A stretch of 64,000 nucleotides of DNA, from NCBI RefSeq assembly GCF_003413745.1, contig NZ_QVID01000002.1, positions 248,001 through 312,000 of the forward strand. Reading direction: 5' to 3'. The notes below the pieces were generated by a model that did no database searches, had not been told where the DNA came from, and saw only the letters and a program-made list of their open reading frames with translations. This document shows, piece by piece, positions 52,461 to 61,820 of this stretch. Made by a program: the position numbers and the translations under genes. The DNA is from Marixanthomonas ophiurae. GTDB taxonomy: Bacteria; Bacteroidota; Bacteroidia; Flavobacteriales; Flavobacteriaceae. Every line of letters starts with the position of its first letter. Position 1 is the stretch's first letter.

Positions 52461-53786
52461 TTATTCGTCATCATCGTTTTCCTCAGAACGCTTCAATAAC
52501 TTACTATCAATGGTTTTACTGGCTTTGGCACCTAGTTTTTTTAATTTTTCTACCCGACGGACTAAATTTCCTTTTCCGGTGAGTTTTTTCATGGCACTTT
52601 CATAGCTGTTTTGTACGGTGCCAATTTGTTTGCCAATCTTAATTAATTCGTCTGTTAAATTGGTAAATGAGTCATATAATGCTCCTGCTTGTTTGGCAAT
52701 ATCCAGAGCATTTTGTTTTTGACGATCGTTTTGCCATAAATTATCTACCAAGCGTAAAGCTGCCAACAAGGTTGCTGGAGTTACAATGATCACTTGCTTA
52801 TCGAAAGCTTGCTCGTATAAATTAGGTTCATGGGCTGAGGCAATAGCAAAGGCCGGTTCAATTGGGATAAACATAAATACTGTATCTGGACTTTCGTCAA
52901 CTAGGTATTGGTAGTTTTTAGCACTTAGTTGCTCCACATGGCGTTTTATGGAAGCAATGTGTTGCTTTAAATGAACTTGCTTTTGTTCTTCATCTTCTTC
53001 AGAAACCAAACGTTCAAAATGTACCAAGGAAACTTTACTATCAATAATCATTTTCTTTCCATCGGGTAAGTGGATCATTACATCGGTCTGCAATCGTTTT
53101 CCTTCGGTAGTGGTGTGGCTATCTTGGATAGTATATTCACGGTCTTTCTCAAGTCCGGATTTTTCAAGGATTCGCGTTAAAATTAATTCGCCCCAATTAC
53201 CTTGCATTTTGCTGTCACCTTTTAAGGCTTTGGTCAGGTTGTCGGCGTCCTTACTCATTTGTTGGTTGAGCTCAGAAAGGTGTTTTAATTGTTCTTTTAG
53301 TTCGCTATGGCGGCCTACACTTTCTTTGTTAGTGTCTTCCACCCGTTTTTCGAATACCTTTATTTTTTCCTGAAGCGGGTTCAGTAAAACCTCCAAACTC
53401 TCTTTGTTCTGTTTCGTAAATTTTGTCGATTTTTCTTCTAAGATTTTGTTGGCGAGGTTTTCAAATTCCTTAGTGAATTTTTCCTGAAGCTTTTCAACCT
53501 CGGCTTTTTGCTCCCTATTTTTTTCTTGTAAACTATCATATTCAGCACCCGTGCGGACTAATTGGTTTTTGAGGGCATCTTTTTCGCCTCGTATAGTTTC
53601 CCGTTCGGCTTCTACAGTGCCAATACGCTCTAGCAGTTTTTCTTCTTGGTTTAATAGTTGGTTGATGCGTTCTTCCAGTTTTCCGGTTTCGGTTTTCAGT
53701 TTTAGTCGTGCAAACAGATTGCCTAAAAAGGCACCTGCTAGAAGACAAACAGCGGCGAGCAGTAAAAATAATAGTGTTTCGTTCAT
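52461..53786 (-). CDS. rmuC: DNA recombination protein RmuC
   Basis: 441 residues. N-terminal membrane anchor (LLFLLLAAVCLLAGAFLG), a long coiled coil (about 30-190), then the RmuC nuclease-like domain: KMQGNWGELILTRILEKSGL, LQTDVMIHLPDGKKMIIDSK, FMFIPIEPAFAIA and VIIVTPATLLAALRLVDNLW. The fold is that of PD-(D/E)xK nucleases. It limits DNA inversions at short repeats in E. coli. ATG at 53786. Confidence 0.94.
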   Translation of the reverse strand: MNETLLFLLLAAVCLLAGAFLGNLFARLKLKTETGKLEERINQLLNQEEKLLERIGTVEAERETIRGEKDALKNQLVRTGAEYDSLQEKNREQKAEVEKLQEKFTKEFENLANKILEEKSTKFTKQNKESLEVLLNPLQEKIKVFEKRVEDTNKESVGRHSELKEQLKHLSELNQQMSKDADNLTKALKGDSKMQGNWGELILTRILEKSGLEKDREYTIQDSHTTTEGKRLQTDVMIHLPDGKKMIIDSKVSLVHFERLVSEEDEEQKQVHLKQHIASIKRHVEQLSAKNYQYLVDESPDTVFMFIPIEPAFAIASAHEPNLYEQAFDKQVIIVTPATLLAALRLVDNLWQNDRQKQNALDIAKQAGALYDSFTNLTDELIKIGKQIGTVQNSYESAMKKLTGKGNLVRRVEKLKKLGAKASKTIDSKLLKRSEENDDDE

Positions 53787-53907
53787 TGAAAATTAACCTA
53801 AAGAGGTATTTTTTTTAAATTAATAAATAGAGGTTATCACCAATATCGTAAAGATACTAAATTGAAAACTACAGCATGAAAATAATAAGGAGACTTATCA
53901 AGAATGG

Positions 53908-54702
53908 TTACTTTTTAATACTAAATCGTCCTGTTGTTTTATCGAAATGAATGGTGTCCTTTGGAAAAAGCGCATCAAAATGACCAGCTTCAATTAAGTT
54001 ACAAGGCGTATCAAAATAACTGGCTTTGTCTGTCATGACCATCATTTTATCACTCAGTTGAATGGCCAAATCTATTTCGTGAGTTGAAAATAAGACTGTT
54101 TTATTACTTTCTGAAACGAGTTTCTTCAATAATTTTAAAATATACGCACGATGGTATAAATCCAGATGCGTAGTAGGTTCATCGAGAATGATAATAGGTG
54201 TATCTTGTGCCAAAGCCCTTGCAATGGCTACTCGTTGCAACTGTCCGTCGCTCAATTCAAAACACTTTCTTTCGGCTAACGCTTGGGTTTCGGTGGCTTG
54301 AAGTGCTTTATTTACTGCCACTTTATCTTTGTCACTTAGTGTGCCCATCCAACTGGTGTAGGGTTGTCTTCCTAAAGAAATAAGTTCTAGAACAGTTAGA
54401 TTTTTAGAAGCTGGTGGTTCGGTTAATACCACACTTATTTGATTGGCTAGTTCTAAAGTTGAATAGGCCTGCAAAGGCTTCCTCTTAATCAAAATGTTTC
54501 CAGAAAGCTTCGGTTGCATGCCAGCTAACGTTCTTAGTAATGTAGATTTACCAATTCCGTTAGCACCCACTAAACCGATTAGCTCTCCTTCAGAAAAACT
54601 GAAGTTTATGTTTTGTGAGACAGGTATTCCTTCTTTCTTCTTGAAATATCCTACACTTAAATTTTGTGCTTGTAAGGTGATATGTTTTGTTTCCGCAGCC
54701 AT
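53908..54702 (-). CDS. btuD: ABC transporter ATPase, cobalamin uptake (BtuD-like)
   Basis: 264 residues. Walker A GLVGANGIGKST, signature LSDGQLQRVAIARA, Walker B PIIILDEPTTHLDL and H-loop FSTHEIDL; this is the FepC/BtuD class that couples to FecCD permeases. Its ATG overlaps the stop of the permease gene by one base (TAATG), so translation is coupled. Sequence alone cannot separate iron-siderophore from B12 transport; the B12 assignment comes from the adjacent cobalamin riboswitch and BtuB. Confidence 0.85.
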   Translation of the reverse strand: MAAETKHITLQAQNLSVGYFKKKEGIPVSQNINFSFSEGELIGLVGANGIGKSTLLRTLAGMQPKLSGNILIKRKPLQAYSTLELANQISVVLTEPPASKNLTVLELISLGRQPYTSWMGTLSDKDKVAVNKALQATETQALAERKCFELSDGQLQRVAIARALAQDTPIIILDEPTTHLDLYHRAYILKLLKKLVSESNKTVLFSTHEIDLAIQLSDKMMVMTDKASYFDTPCNLIEAGHFDALFPKDTIHFDKTTGRFSIKK

Positions 54703-55733
54703 TAAAACAGCAATTTACGTTTTCTAACCAATAACCAAATTACAACTGGGGCGCCAATTAGAGATGTGATAGCATTTATAGGTAATGTATATTCACTAAA
54801 AGGAAGTTGTGCAATGGTATCGCATATCAACATTAATAGGCTACCAAAAATTAGGACCGCTGGAATTAAAACCAGATGATTGGAAGTTTTAAAAAACTGC
54901 CGTGCAATGTGCGGAACGGCCAAGCCTACAAAGGCTATGGGACCTGCAAAGGCGGTGATACTACCAGCTAACACACTAGTGGCAATGATGATTAAAAAGG
55001 TGGTGCGTTTTATATGGAGCCCCATACTCTTGGCGTAATTTTCCCCCAAAAGCAACGCATTTAACGATTTACTACTTATAACAGCAATTAACAGCCCTAA
55101 AAACGTACAACAGCTTAAAATTAAAATACCTTGCCACGATTGATTGCCTAAACTCCCAAAACTCCAAAAAATGTATTGCTGTAATTTTTCAGCATTACTG
55201 AAATAGGAGAGCACGGCTACCACTGCGGCGGTAACACTACCAAACATCAATCCTATAATCAATATCGCCATGGTATCTTTTACCCGAAACGTAACCATTA
55301 ATACGGCTAAAAGAACTAAAAAGCTGCCTACAGCTGAGGCGATAACCAAGCTCCATTCGCTTACTAAAGCAGTTCCTAAAAAACCACCAAAAGCGCCAGC
55401 TCCTAAAATTAAAAGTGCCACGCCTAAACTGGCACCACTACTCAATCCTAGTACAAAAGGACCTGCCAAAGGGTTTCTGAAAAGGGTTTGCATAAGCAAC
55501 CCAGAAACTGCGAGTCCGCCACCTGCCAAAACAGCGGTTATGGCTTTGGGTAATCTATAATCGATGATAATATAATTCCAGGTTTCTTTGGAAGCATTAC
55601 CACCAAAAATCCCTTTTATTACTTCATCCAAAGGAATAGAAACCGATCCTAAACTTAAATTCACCAGAAAAGCTGCAAATAAAAAAAGGCATAAGATTAT
55701 AAAATAAGCCCGATATGTTTGGGTGGTTTGCAT
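54702..55733 (-). CDS. btuC: FecCD-family permease, cobalamin uptake (BtuC-like)
   Basis: 343 residues, about ten transmembrane helices. Conserved segments: YRLPKAITAVLAGGGLAVSG, QTLFRNPLAGPFVLGLSSGA, AGPIAFVGLAVPHIARQF and ELTL-like C-terminal ITSLIGAPVVIWLL. It forms a homodimeric inner-membrane channel with two BtuD copies. It starts two bases after the stop of the binding-protein gene. Confidence 0.87.
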   Translation of the reverse strand: MQTTQTYRAYFIILCLFLFAAFLVNLSLGSVSIPLDEVIKGIFGGNASKETWNYIIIDYRLPKAITAVLAGGGLAVSGLLMQTLFRNPLAGPFVLGLSSGASLGVALLILGAGAFGGFLGTALVSEWSLVIASAVGSFLVLLAVLMVTFRVKDTMAILIIGLMFGSVTAAVVAVLSYFSNAEKLQQYIFWSFGSLGNQSWQGILILSCCTFLGLLIAVISSKSLNALLLGENYAKSMGLHIKRTTFLIIIATSVLAGSITAFAGPIAFVGLAVPHIARQFFKTSNHLVLIPAVLIFGSLLMLICDTIAQLPFSEYTLPINAITSLIGAPVVIWLLVRKRKLLF

Positions 55734-55735
55734 AC

Positions 55736-56890
55736 TTATTTCAATTTACTAAAAAAGTACAATTCGTGCTCTGGAAGCACTTCTGGGTGTAGTATTTTAA
55801 TAATGTCTTTTAGCACAATGTCTGGACGGTTGGGTGCCAACTCGTAATAAACTACGCCGCCTGTTTCGCCCAACAAGGTTGTGTTTGAATAGATATTGTT
55901 GTTTTGATACGCTGAAAACTCACTATACACCGAGTGCGCATCTTTTAGTTGTTGTTTACTGGAAAATTGCCCGGGACCAATCCAAAAATCGGCGTCTTTT
56001 CCTTTTTCAAGCACAGATTCCAAATTTAGGGAAAGGCTCCCCGTACCTTCGGTATCGTTCCATAAATAAGTTCCGTTGGCATCTTTTATAAATTGCGCAC
56101 CCCAACTACCGCCTTTAGGCATATACCAAACGTCTTTAAACATGGCCCCGCTAATAACAGTAGGTGAGGTAGTTGCTTTTGCAGCTTTTTCTTTTGCTGA
56201 AATATAATTAGTTTCAATTTCTGTAAAAATACTATCTGCTTTTTGTTCTTTATTGAATAATGCTCCAAAAAATTTAATCCACTCTGCTTTCCCTAACGGG
56301 GATTGCTCGGTCCAATCTGAATTATAAAAAACAGGAATTCCAGTTTTTTCAATAGTGGAGACGGTTTTGTTATTTCCTTCCACCGCAAAGGTTACTACCA
56401 AGTCAGGATTTAAATCAATCAGCACTTCAGTATTAATAGATTCGTTTTTACCTAACTCTGTAATATCGCCTGCATCAATTCGTTTTCTTGTTTCTTCAGA
56501 AGAAATATAAGCCAGGTTTGGAAACCCGATTAACGATTTCGTTTCGCCTAACATCTCTAACGAAGGAATATGCGTTGTTGAGGTTACTACAATGTTTTTT
56601 ACCGGAACAGTAACAATTGCATCGAAGTCAGAACCTTCTGGAAGTGAATTTTTTTCGTCAACCAAAGCGTATGTAAACTCTGTATCGGTGTCAGGCCACG
56701 GTTCTTTTAAGGTAATTACCTTGTACCCGTCGTATTTGTCAATTGTAAATCCGTTTGCATAGTTGATGGCAACCTGCTTTTCTTTTTTGTTTTGAGAAGT
56801 GGTTTCAGATTCAGTTTGGGTTGATTTTTTGTTCTCCTTACACGAAAAAAGAAGAAACAAAACGGAGGTAAGTAAGACGAATTTTTGCAT
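55736..56890 (-). CDS. btuF: Cobalamin-binding lipoprotein (BtuF-like)
   Basis: 384 residues from ATG 56890 (MQKFVLLTSVLFLLFSCKEN); a TTG six bases upstream is dismissed. Lipobox LLFSC with Cys near residue 17. Class III (TroA/BtuF) binding fold with NIVVTSTTHIPSLEMLG, INTEVLIDLNPDLVVTF and a connecting helix near 240. It is first gene of the btuFCD operon and captures B12 in the periplasm. Its -7 box TATTTTTG (56901-56894) ends only four bases before the ATG, so the message may be leaderless or nearly so. Confidence 0.82.
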   Translation of the reverse strand: MQKFVLLTSVLFLLFSCKENKKSTQTESETTSQNKKEKQVAINYANGFTIDKYDGYKVITLKEPWPDTDTEFTYALVDEKNSLPEGSDFDAIVTVPVKNIVVTSTTHIPSLEMLGETKSLIGFPNLAYISSEETRKRIDAGDITELGKNESINTEVLIDLNPDLVVTFAVEGNNKTVSTIEKTGIPVFYNSDWTEQSPLGKAEWIKFFGALFNKEQKADSIFTEIETNYISAKEKAAKATTSPTVISGAMFKDVWYMPKGGSWGAQFIKDANGTYLWNDTEGTGSLSLNLESVLEKGKDADFWIGPGQFSSKQQLKDAHSVYSEFSAYQNNNIYSNTTLLGETGGVVYYELAPNRPDIVLKDIIKILHPEVLPEHELYFFSKLK

Positions 56891-56893
56891 ATC

Positions 56894-56901
56894 CAAAAAT
56901 A
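56894..56901 (-). promoter_or_regulatory. -7 box of btuFCD
   Basis: TATTTTTG on the minus strand, ending 4 nt before the btuF ATG, with a TTG at 56925-56923 as possible -33 element (21-nt spacer). It leaves no room for a riboswitch on this side. Confidence 0.45.
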
Positions 56902-56939
56902 AAGATTTTTGTTTGGGTGGTGCAACGAAAATAAAATCT

Positions 56940-56947
56940 TATTTTTG
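56940..56947 (+). promoter_or_regulatory. -7 box of riboswitch-btuB transcript
   Basis: TATTTTTG matches TAnnTTTG just before the riboswitch. A TTTG at 56912-56915 may be the -33 element. Confidence 0.5.
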
Positions 56948-56950
56948 CAG

Positions 56951-57137
56951 CGAATTTTGGTGAGTATCTCTACCAACGAGTAAAGATTCTCTTAAAAAGG
57001 GAATTCGGTTATAATCCGAAGCTGTTCCCGCAACTGTACGCCGTCTCAATTTTTTGAGATTATGAAAACTTCACCACTGTGTTTTTATTAGCACGGGAAG
57101 GTTCATAGAAAAGGTAAGCCAGGAGACCTGCCAAGAT
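56951..57137 (+). promoter_or_regulatory. Cobalamin riboswitch
   Basis: The conserved core is present in order: a GGGAA / GCTGTTCCCGCAACTGT segment (57030 region), CCACTGTG (57073-57080), CGGGAAGG (57094-57101) and the B12 box AGCCAGGAGACCTGCC (57117-57132). It lies 50 nt upstream of btuB. Between box and ATG a hairpin (AACCTT 57156-57161 with AAGGTT 57169-57174, then T run) could be the expression platform. Binding of adenosyl- or aquocobalamin should repress btuB and the following gene. Confidence 0.95.
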
Positions 57138-57182
57138 TTGTTAACGAAACAAAACAACCTTCGGGAAAAAGGTTTTTGGTGT

Positions 57183-59015
57183 ATGAAACATTCTATATTC
57201 CTGTTTTTAGCAACTTTTGTGTTTGTCTCTACATTGTATGGACAAGATAAGCCTATTGATTTAGGGGAAGTGCTGATTGTAGCCGACACTAAGCTGGAAG
57301 ATTTTAGCAATACCCAAGAAACGACAATCCTTACCGATAGTATTATACGAAAAAGTAAACCCTCGCTCACTAATTTACTGAACACCAATACCACCATTTA
57401 TTTTAAAGAAAACGGGGCCGGAATGGTCTCTTCTCCCTCTTTTAGAGGGACTACTGCGCAACAAACGGCTGTCGTTTGGAATGGTATCAACATTAATTCG
57501 CAATTAAATGGGCAAACCGATTTTAACACCATCAATCCAACGGTATTTGATAAACTGACTGTAAGAAGTGGTGGTGGAAGCGTGCTCTACGGAAGTGGTG
57601 CCATTGGCGGAACTATTCATCTAACTAACACGCTAAGTTATAAAAAAGGATTCCGGAACTCGGTGTCGTTAGATTATGGAAGCTTTGACACCTATGCTGT
57701 TACGTATACTGGGGAAGTGGTAACAAATAAATTCAGCACTAAAATAGCTGTTAATCGGAGCGGTTCTGAAAATGATTTTGAATATGTAGAAAAAGAAGGT
57801 AAAAATTTAAACGGATCATTTTACAATACAAGTGTTAACACCACTATTGGCTATAAAATCGATGAAGTCAACTCACTGACCTTGTATAATTATGTTTATG
57901 ATGGTGAGCGTCACTTTTCATTGATTTTCCCCTCGGAATTACCTACTAAATATAAGGATTTCAACACTCGAAATTTATTGGAATGGAAAGGAAATTATGC
58001 TGATTTTACTTCAAAATTGAAGTTTGCTTACATAACCGAAGAATATAAATACTTCCCCAGTATAGCGAAGTCTAATTTTTCTACCGCCAACGTAGAAAGT
58101 TTTGTAGCGAAGTACGATGCCGGTTTTACTATTTCTGAAGACATACAAGTAAATGGCGTACTAGATTTTACCCAAAATAAAGGCGAAGGAACCAATATTC
58201 AGCAAGAAACCCGAAATATCACTGCTTTTAATTTGCTGCTGAAACATCAAGTATCGAATCGATTTTTATATGAAATTACCGCTCGCAAAGAGATTACCAA
58301 TACCTATGAGAGTCCGTTTTTGTATTCGGCCGGAGCGAGTTTTAAAGCAACCGATTTTTACACAATTAAGGTAAATACCTCTAAAAATTTCAGAATACCG
58401 ACGTTTAACGATTTATACTGGCAAGGAAGCGGGAACCCAGATTTAAAACCAGAAACCTCGTACCAAGCCGAATTAGGAAACCACTTCAACTTTCAAAATT
58501 TTGAAATAGGAGTCACCACCTATTATAATGCGTTGCAGGATATGATTAGGTGGCTGCCTAATGGTTCTGCTTGGATGCCGGTAAATACTGATAGGGTAAA
58601 GATTTACGGACTTGAAAGCCAGTTAGGTTGGAACCATACAATTGGCAAACATCATTTTTCGGCAAACGCAACCTATGCATACACGGTTTCAAAAAACGAT
58701 AAAACCGAAAAGCAATTAATTTACGTGCCCTATCACAAAGGGACGGCTACGCTTGGATATGCTTTAGATCGACTTTCAGCGTATTATCAATTATTGTACG
58801 TGGGCGAGGTGTTTTCCAATTCAGATAACGATCCTGAGTTTAATGTTGATGCTTACAATATATCAACAGTAGGATTGGATTATTCCTTCGGAAAAAATAA
58901 AAATTACACATTAGGTTTTACAGTACGTAACCTATTGAATACAGCATACGAGAGTGTTGCCAGTAGAGCAATGCCCGGAAGAAATTACAATTTACATATA
59001 AACCTTAATTTTTAA
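57183..59015 (+). CDS. btuB: TonB-dependent cobalamin receptor
   Basis: 610 residues from ATG 57183; the in-frame TTG at 57138 lies at the end of the riboswitch and is not the start. Signal peptide MKHSIFLFLATFVFVSTLYGQ, a TonB-box/plug start (IDLGEVLIVADTKLEDF), plug motifs (SFRGTTAQQTAVVWNGI; SGGGSVLYGSGAIGGTIHL) and a 22-strand barrel ending NLLNTAYESVASRAMPGRNY. There is no carboxypeptidase-like N-terminal domain and no SusD partner. The B12 specificity rests on the upstream riboswitch and the neighbouring BtuFCD and BtuG-like genes. Confidence 0.9.
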   Translation: MKHSIFLFLATFVFVSTLYGQDKPIDLGEVLIVADTKLEDFSNTQETTILTDSIIRKSKPSLTNLLNTNTTIYFKENGAGMVSSPSFRGTTAQQTAVVWNGININSQLNGQTDFNTINPTVFDKLTVRSGGGSVLYGSGAIGGTIHLTNTLSYKKGFRNSVSLDYGSFDTYAVTYTGEVVTNKFSTKIAVNRSGSENDFEYVEKEGKNLNGSFYNTSVNTTIGYKIDEVNSLTLYNYVYDGERHFSLIFPSELPTKYKDFNTRNLLEWKGNYADFTSKLKFAYITEEYKYFPSIAKSNFSTANVESFVAKYDAGFTISEDIQVNGVLDFTQNKGEGTNIQQETRNITAFNLLLKHQVSNRFLYEITARKEITNTYESPFLYSAGASFKATDFYTIKVNTSKNFRIPTFNDLYWQGSGNPDLKPETSYQAELGNHFNFQNFEIGVTTYYNALQDMIRWLPNGSAWMPVNTDRVKIYGLESQLGWNHTIGKHHFSANATYAYTVSKNDKTEKQLIYVPYHKGTATLGYALDRLSAYYQLLYVGEVFSNSDNDPEFNVDAYNISTVGLDYSFGKNKNYTLGFTVRNLLNTAYESVASRAMPGRNYNLHINLNF

Positions 59016-59020
59016 ATGCA

Positions 59021-60106
59021 ATGAAAAAAATAACAAGTCTATTAATTTTAGCTTTAGTAGTATCCATTAGTTTATCATCGTGTAGCAGTGATGATGATGC
59101 ACCTATTACCGAAGAAGAGGAAGAAGAAATTCCTTTAGGAGATTACGAAAATGGATCGTTTATACTTAACGAAGGAAATGGAAATCCTGCAACAGCATCC
59201 ATCGCCTTTTTAGGTGATGACGGAGTTTTGGTAAATGATATTTTTAGAAGTGTCAATCCTGATGCAGAAGAAATAGGTAGCTTTTTGCAAAACATTTTTT
59301 TCGACGACACCCGTGCGTTTATCATTTCAGGATCGGCCAATAGTGTAACCGTTTTAGACAGATATACATTTGAATACATTGAAACAGTAACAGGTGATTT
59401 TGAAGCTCCTCGGTATGGTGCCGTAGCTAATGGCTTTGCTTATGTGACCAACACCGGTGATTATGCAACTGGCGATGATGACTTTTTTACGGTAATCAAT
59501 CTTCAAGACTACAGTACAACTCGAATTGACCTTAGTAATTGGTCTGAAAAAGTGTTGGAAGAAAACGGAAAATTATACATAGCAAACGGTTATTACGGAG
59601 ATGGGAACTCTATTTCTGTTTTTAACGCACAAAACAATACCGTTGAAGCGACTATAGACCTTGGTCCTAACAACTCTCCAAATTCCATTAAGGTTGAAGA
59701 TGGGGTGTTATACGTGTTGACGTCCGGATTTGACGTACAATCTAAGGTGTTTGAAATAGACCTCGCTAGCAATGAAATAGCCGATACGGTTGCAGTTCCT
59801 TCAGAAATAGGAAGAGCCAGTAATTTGGTGGTTGAAGATGATTTAGTATACTTCACTTCTGGAGCTTCTGTGTATAGTGTTGGTGTTGATGAAAACGACA
59901 TCTCTACAGAGCCAGTATTAACGTATGAATCTAATTCAGAATACGGTGTTATGTACGGTTTTAACGTGGAAGAAGATGGTATTTATATAAGCGATGGCGG
60001 TGATTTTTCATCAAACAGCAAAGCTTTTAAATACAGCTTGGACGGAATGTTATTAGAAACATATACCGTAGGAGTTGGTCCAAACGGATTTTATGAGAAT
60101 GACTAA
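59021..60106 (+). CDS. Surface beta-propeller lipoprotein, BtuG-like (DUF5074/YncE type)
   Basis: 361 residues. Lipoprotein signal (ITSLLILALVVSISLSSC) with the mature start CSSDDDAP and an acidic run; this is the Bacteroidota export signal that places lipoproteins on the cell surface. The rest is a YncE-like beta-propeller of short blades (NSVTVLDRYTFEYIETVTG; ISVFNAQNNTVEATIDLG; GVLYVLTSGFDVQSKVFEID). It lies 5 nt after btuB under the same riboswitch. In Bacteroides thetaiotaomicron, BtuG is a surface propeller lipoprotein that captures B12 for BtuB; this gene fits that role by fold, signal and context. Confidence 0.8.
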   Translation: MKKITSLLILALVVSISLSSCSSDDDAPITEEEEEEIPLGDYENGSFILNEGNGNPATASIAFLGDDGVLVNDIFRSVNPDAEEIGSFLQNIFFDDTRAFIISGSANSVTVLDRYTFEYIETVTGDFEAPRYGAVANGFAYVTNTGDYATGDDDFFTVINLQDYSTTRIDLSNWSEKVLEENGKLYIANGYYGDGNSISVFNAQNNTVEATIDLGPNNSPNSIKVEDGVLYVLTSGFDVQSKVFEIDLASNEIADTVAVPSEIGRASNLVVEDDLVYFTSGASVYSVGVDENDISTEPVLTYESNSEYGVMYGFNVEEDGIYISDGGDFSSNSKAFKYSLDGMLLETYTVGVGPNGFYEND

Positions 60107-60133
60107 TTAATTAGTTTCATTTTTTGTTTAGCA

Positions 60134-60165
60134 AGCCGCCTGATGTAAAATTAGGCGGTTTTTTA
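60134..60165. terminator. Bidirectional terminator
   Basis: CCGCCT (60136-60141) pairs with AGGCGG (60153-60158), followed by six T, between the convergent btuG-like and S41 genes. Confidence 0.75.
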
Positions 60166-60195
60166 TTTTCCTGACAAGGTATTGAGTTGATTGGT

Positions 60196-61599
60196 TTAGT
60201 GTTCAGCTAACATAATTTGGTATAAAGGTGAGTTTGCTTTGCTGCTTGATATTTCCTTTAAATCATTAAAAACATTCCGTGAAGCAGGTTTAGGAAAACC
60301 AGGCACGATTTCGGAAAGGGCAGTGGCTAAAAAAGGTTCGTTTACATCGCCTAACATGCCTAAATTGGCGTAATCTTCATCCATAGCGATGTCTGGCGTT
60401 AATCCATCCACATAATCGGTGTTTCCTGCAGTGTTTGCAGTTTTAAAAACCAACGGTAACATAGCATACGTGTGATTTGGATTTGCATTACTACGTCTAA
60501 ACCCTGGTGCAGGAGCATCATATAATAAAAAGGAGGCTTGAAATTTCCCGGTCGTATTTTGTCCAATTTGTATTACATTTATATAAGGATTAAGACTGTT
60601 GATGACCAATTCACTTGCCGATGCCGTCCGTCCAGTCGTTAAAATGTAAACATTGGTTAATTGTAAACTATTTGTTGCAGTTCCATCACTGATAGATGAA
60701 TCAAAAAGACCATTTTCAGCATATTCATCTTGGCGGTCTGGATTCCATTGTTCGGTATAAAAAAGTTCCCCATTAAACTGACCGGTGATCATACTGGCCA
60801 GATCGACAGCTGTTTCTACAGCGCCACCCCCATTGTAACGAAGGTCTAATACCAAATCGGTTATGCCATCTGCTTGTAAAGAGCCAAAAGCAGCATTGAG
60901 GTCGTTATCAAAATCTCTAGTAAAGCTATTATACATTATATAACCGATTTTTTGACCTTGAACGTCTAATGTTTTTGCTATATAAACAGGATTTTCGGTG
61001 TATTGTTGTTTTGTTAGTGATACTGTTTCGCCGGTTGAGGTGACAGTTGTGCCATTAAAAGTAGCTAGACCAATGCTATAGGAGTTTTGGGATAACAGCT
61101 CAGAGAAATTGTTTTCAGTAAGTTGTTGACCATCTATCGTGCTAAAAATATCACCACGCTGTAATCCTGCGTTTTCTGCATCGGTGTTAGGCAACACATA
61201 GCGTACGTAACCAAATACATTTGTTGGGTTGTTTGGGTAGCGTACTAAACCATATTCCATTCCATTGCTTTCTGAAACTCCAGAAAGTGAATTTTCCAAC
61301 TCTATATAATCATCTACTAAAATACTGAATCGGTCTTCTGGTACTGTTAAAAAATCGAACAAGCTTTCAGGCGAATCATAACTACTTAAAAAGTTATTCA
61401 GTTCTTGTTCATTTGAAAAAGCATCATCGGCAAGTTCTGGTTTGTCCGCTTTATAGAGGTAGAAAAAATTGAGGCCGCGATAAATGAAATTCTGAATTTC
61501 TAATTCTGAAGCAGTACGTGGGTTGTCATCTGAATCTTCAAAACAAGAAGTAAATAAACCAGTGGTGATCAATAAAAGCAGTATAAGTTTCTTTTTCAA
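60196..61599 (-). CDS. S41 family peptidase lipoprotein (C-terminal processing protease type)
   Basis: 467 residues. Lipoprotein signal (LILLLLITTGLFTSC), acidic start of mature protein (CFEDSDDNP) consistent with surface export, a PDZ-like domain at about 130-190 (LPNTDAENAGLQRGDIFSTI) and a tail-specific protease domain with LDLRYNGGGAVETA, catalytic Ser in GRTASASELVINSL and Lys in QNTTGKFQASF. The start is TTG at 61599 (fMet-KKKLILLLL); no ATG precedes the signal peptide. It is divergent from the ECF sigma gene. Confidence 0.88.
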   Translation of the reverse strand: MKKKLILLLLITTGLFTSCFEDSDDNPRTASELEIQNFIYRGLNFFYLYKADKPELADDAFSNEQELNNFLSSYDSPESLFDFLTVPEDRFSILVDDYIELENSLSGVSESNGMEYGLVRYPNNPTNVFGYVRYVLPNTDAENAGLQRGDIFSTIDGQQLTENNFSELLSQNSYSIGLATFNGTTVTSTGETVSLTKQQYTENPVYIAKTLDVQGQKIGYIMYNSFTRDFDNDLNAAFGSLQADGITDLVLDLRYNGGGAVETAVDLASMITGQFNGELFYTEQWNPDRQDEYAENGLFDSSISDGTATNSLQLTNVYILTTGRTASASELVINSLNPYINVIQIGQNTTGKFQASFLLYDAPAPGFRRSNANPNHTYAMLPLVFKTANTAGNTDYVDGLTPDIAMDEDYANLGMLGDVNEPFLATALSEIVPGFPKPASRNVFNDLKEISSSKANSPLYQIMLAEH

Positions 61600-61820
61600 G
61601 GTGTTGGGGTTTTTGTTTTATTTAGTCTAATAACCCTAAAATACTTACAATATTGTAAATATGAAAATTACGGGTTTAGAATCATTTTCTGAATCAAATA
61701 TAATATATCTACTGTTTACTTGTAGTTTTATTGTTTCAGAAATAAAAATGTAACAAAAGTTATAGTTGTTCGTCGTAATTATAGAGAGCCATAACAAAGC
61801 TTTCTAACAACCACCAAAAA

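Noticed and set aside
57138-57182. In-frame N-terminal extension of btuB from a TTG
   Set aside because: It falls in the riboswitch expression platform; the ATG at 57183 starts a proper signal peptide.
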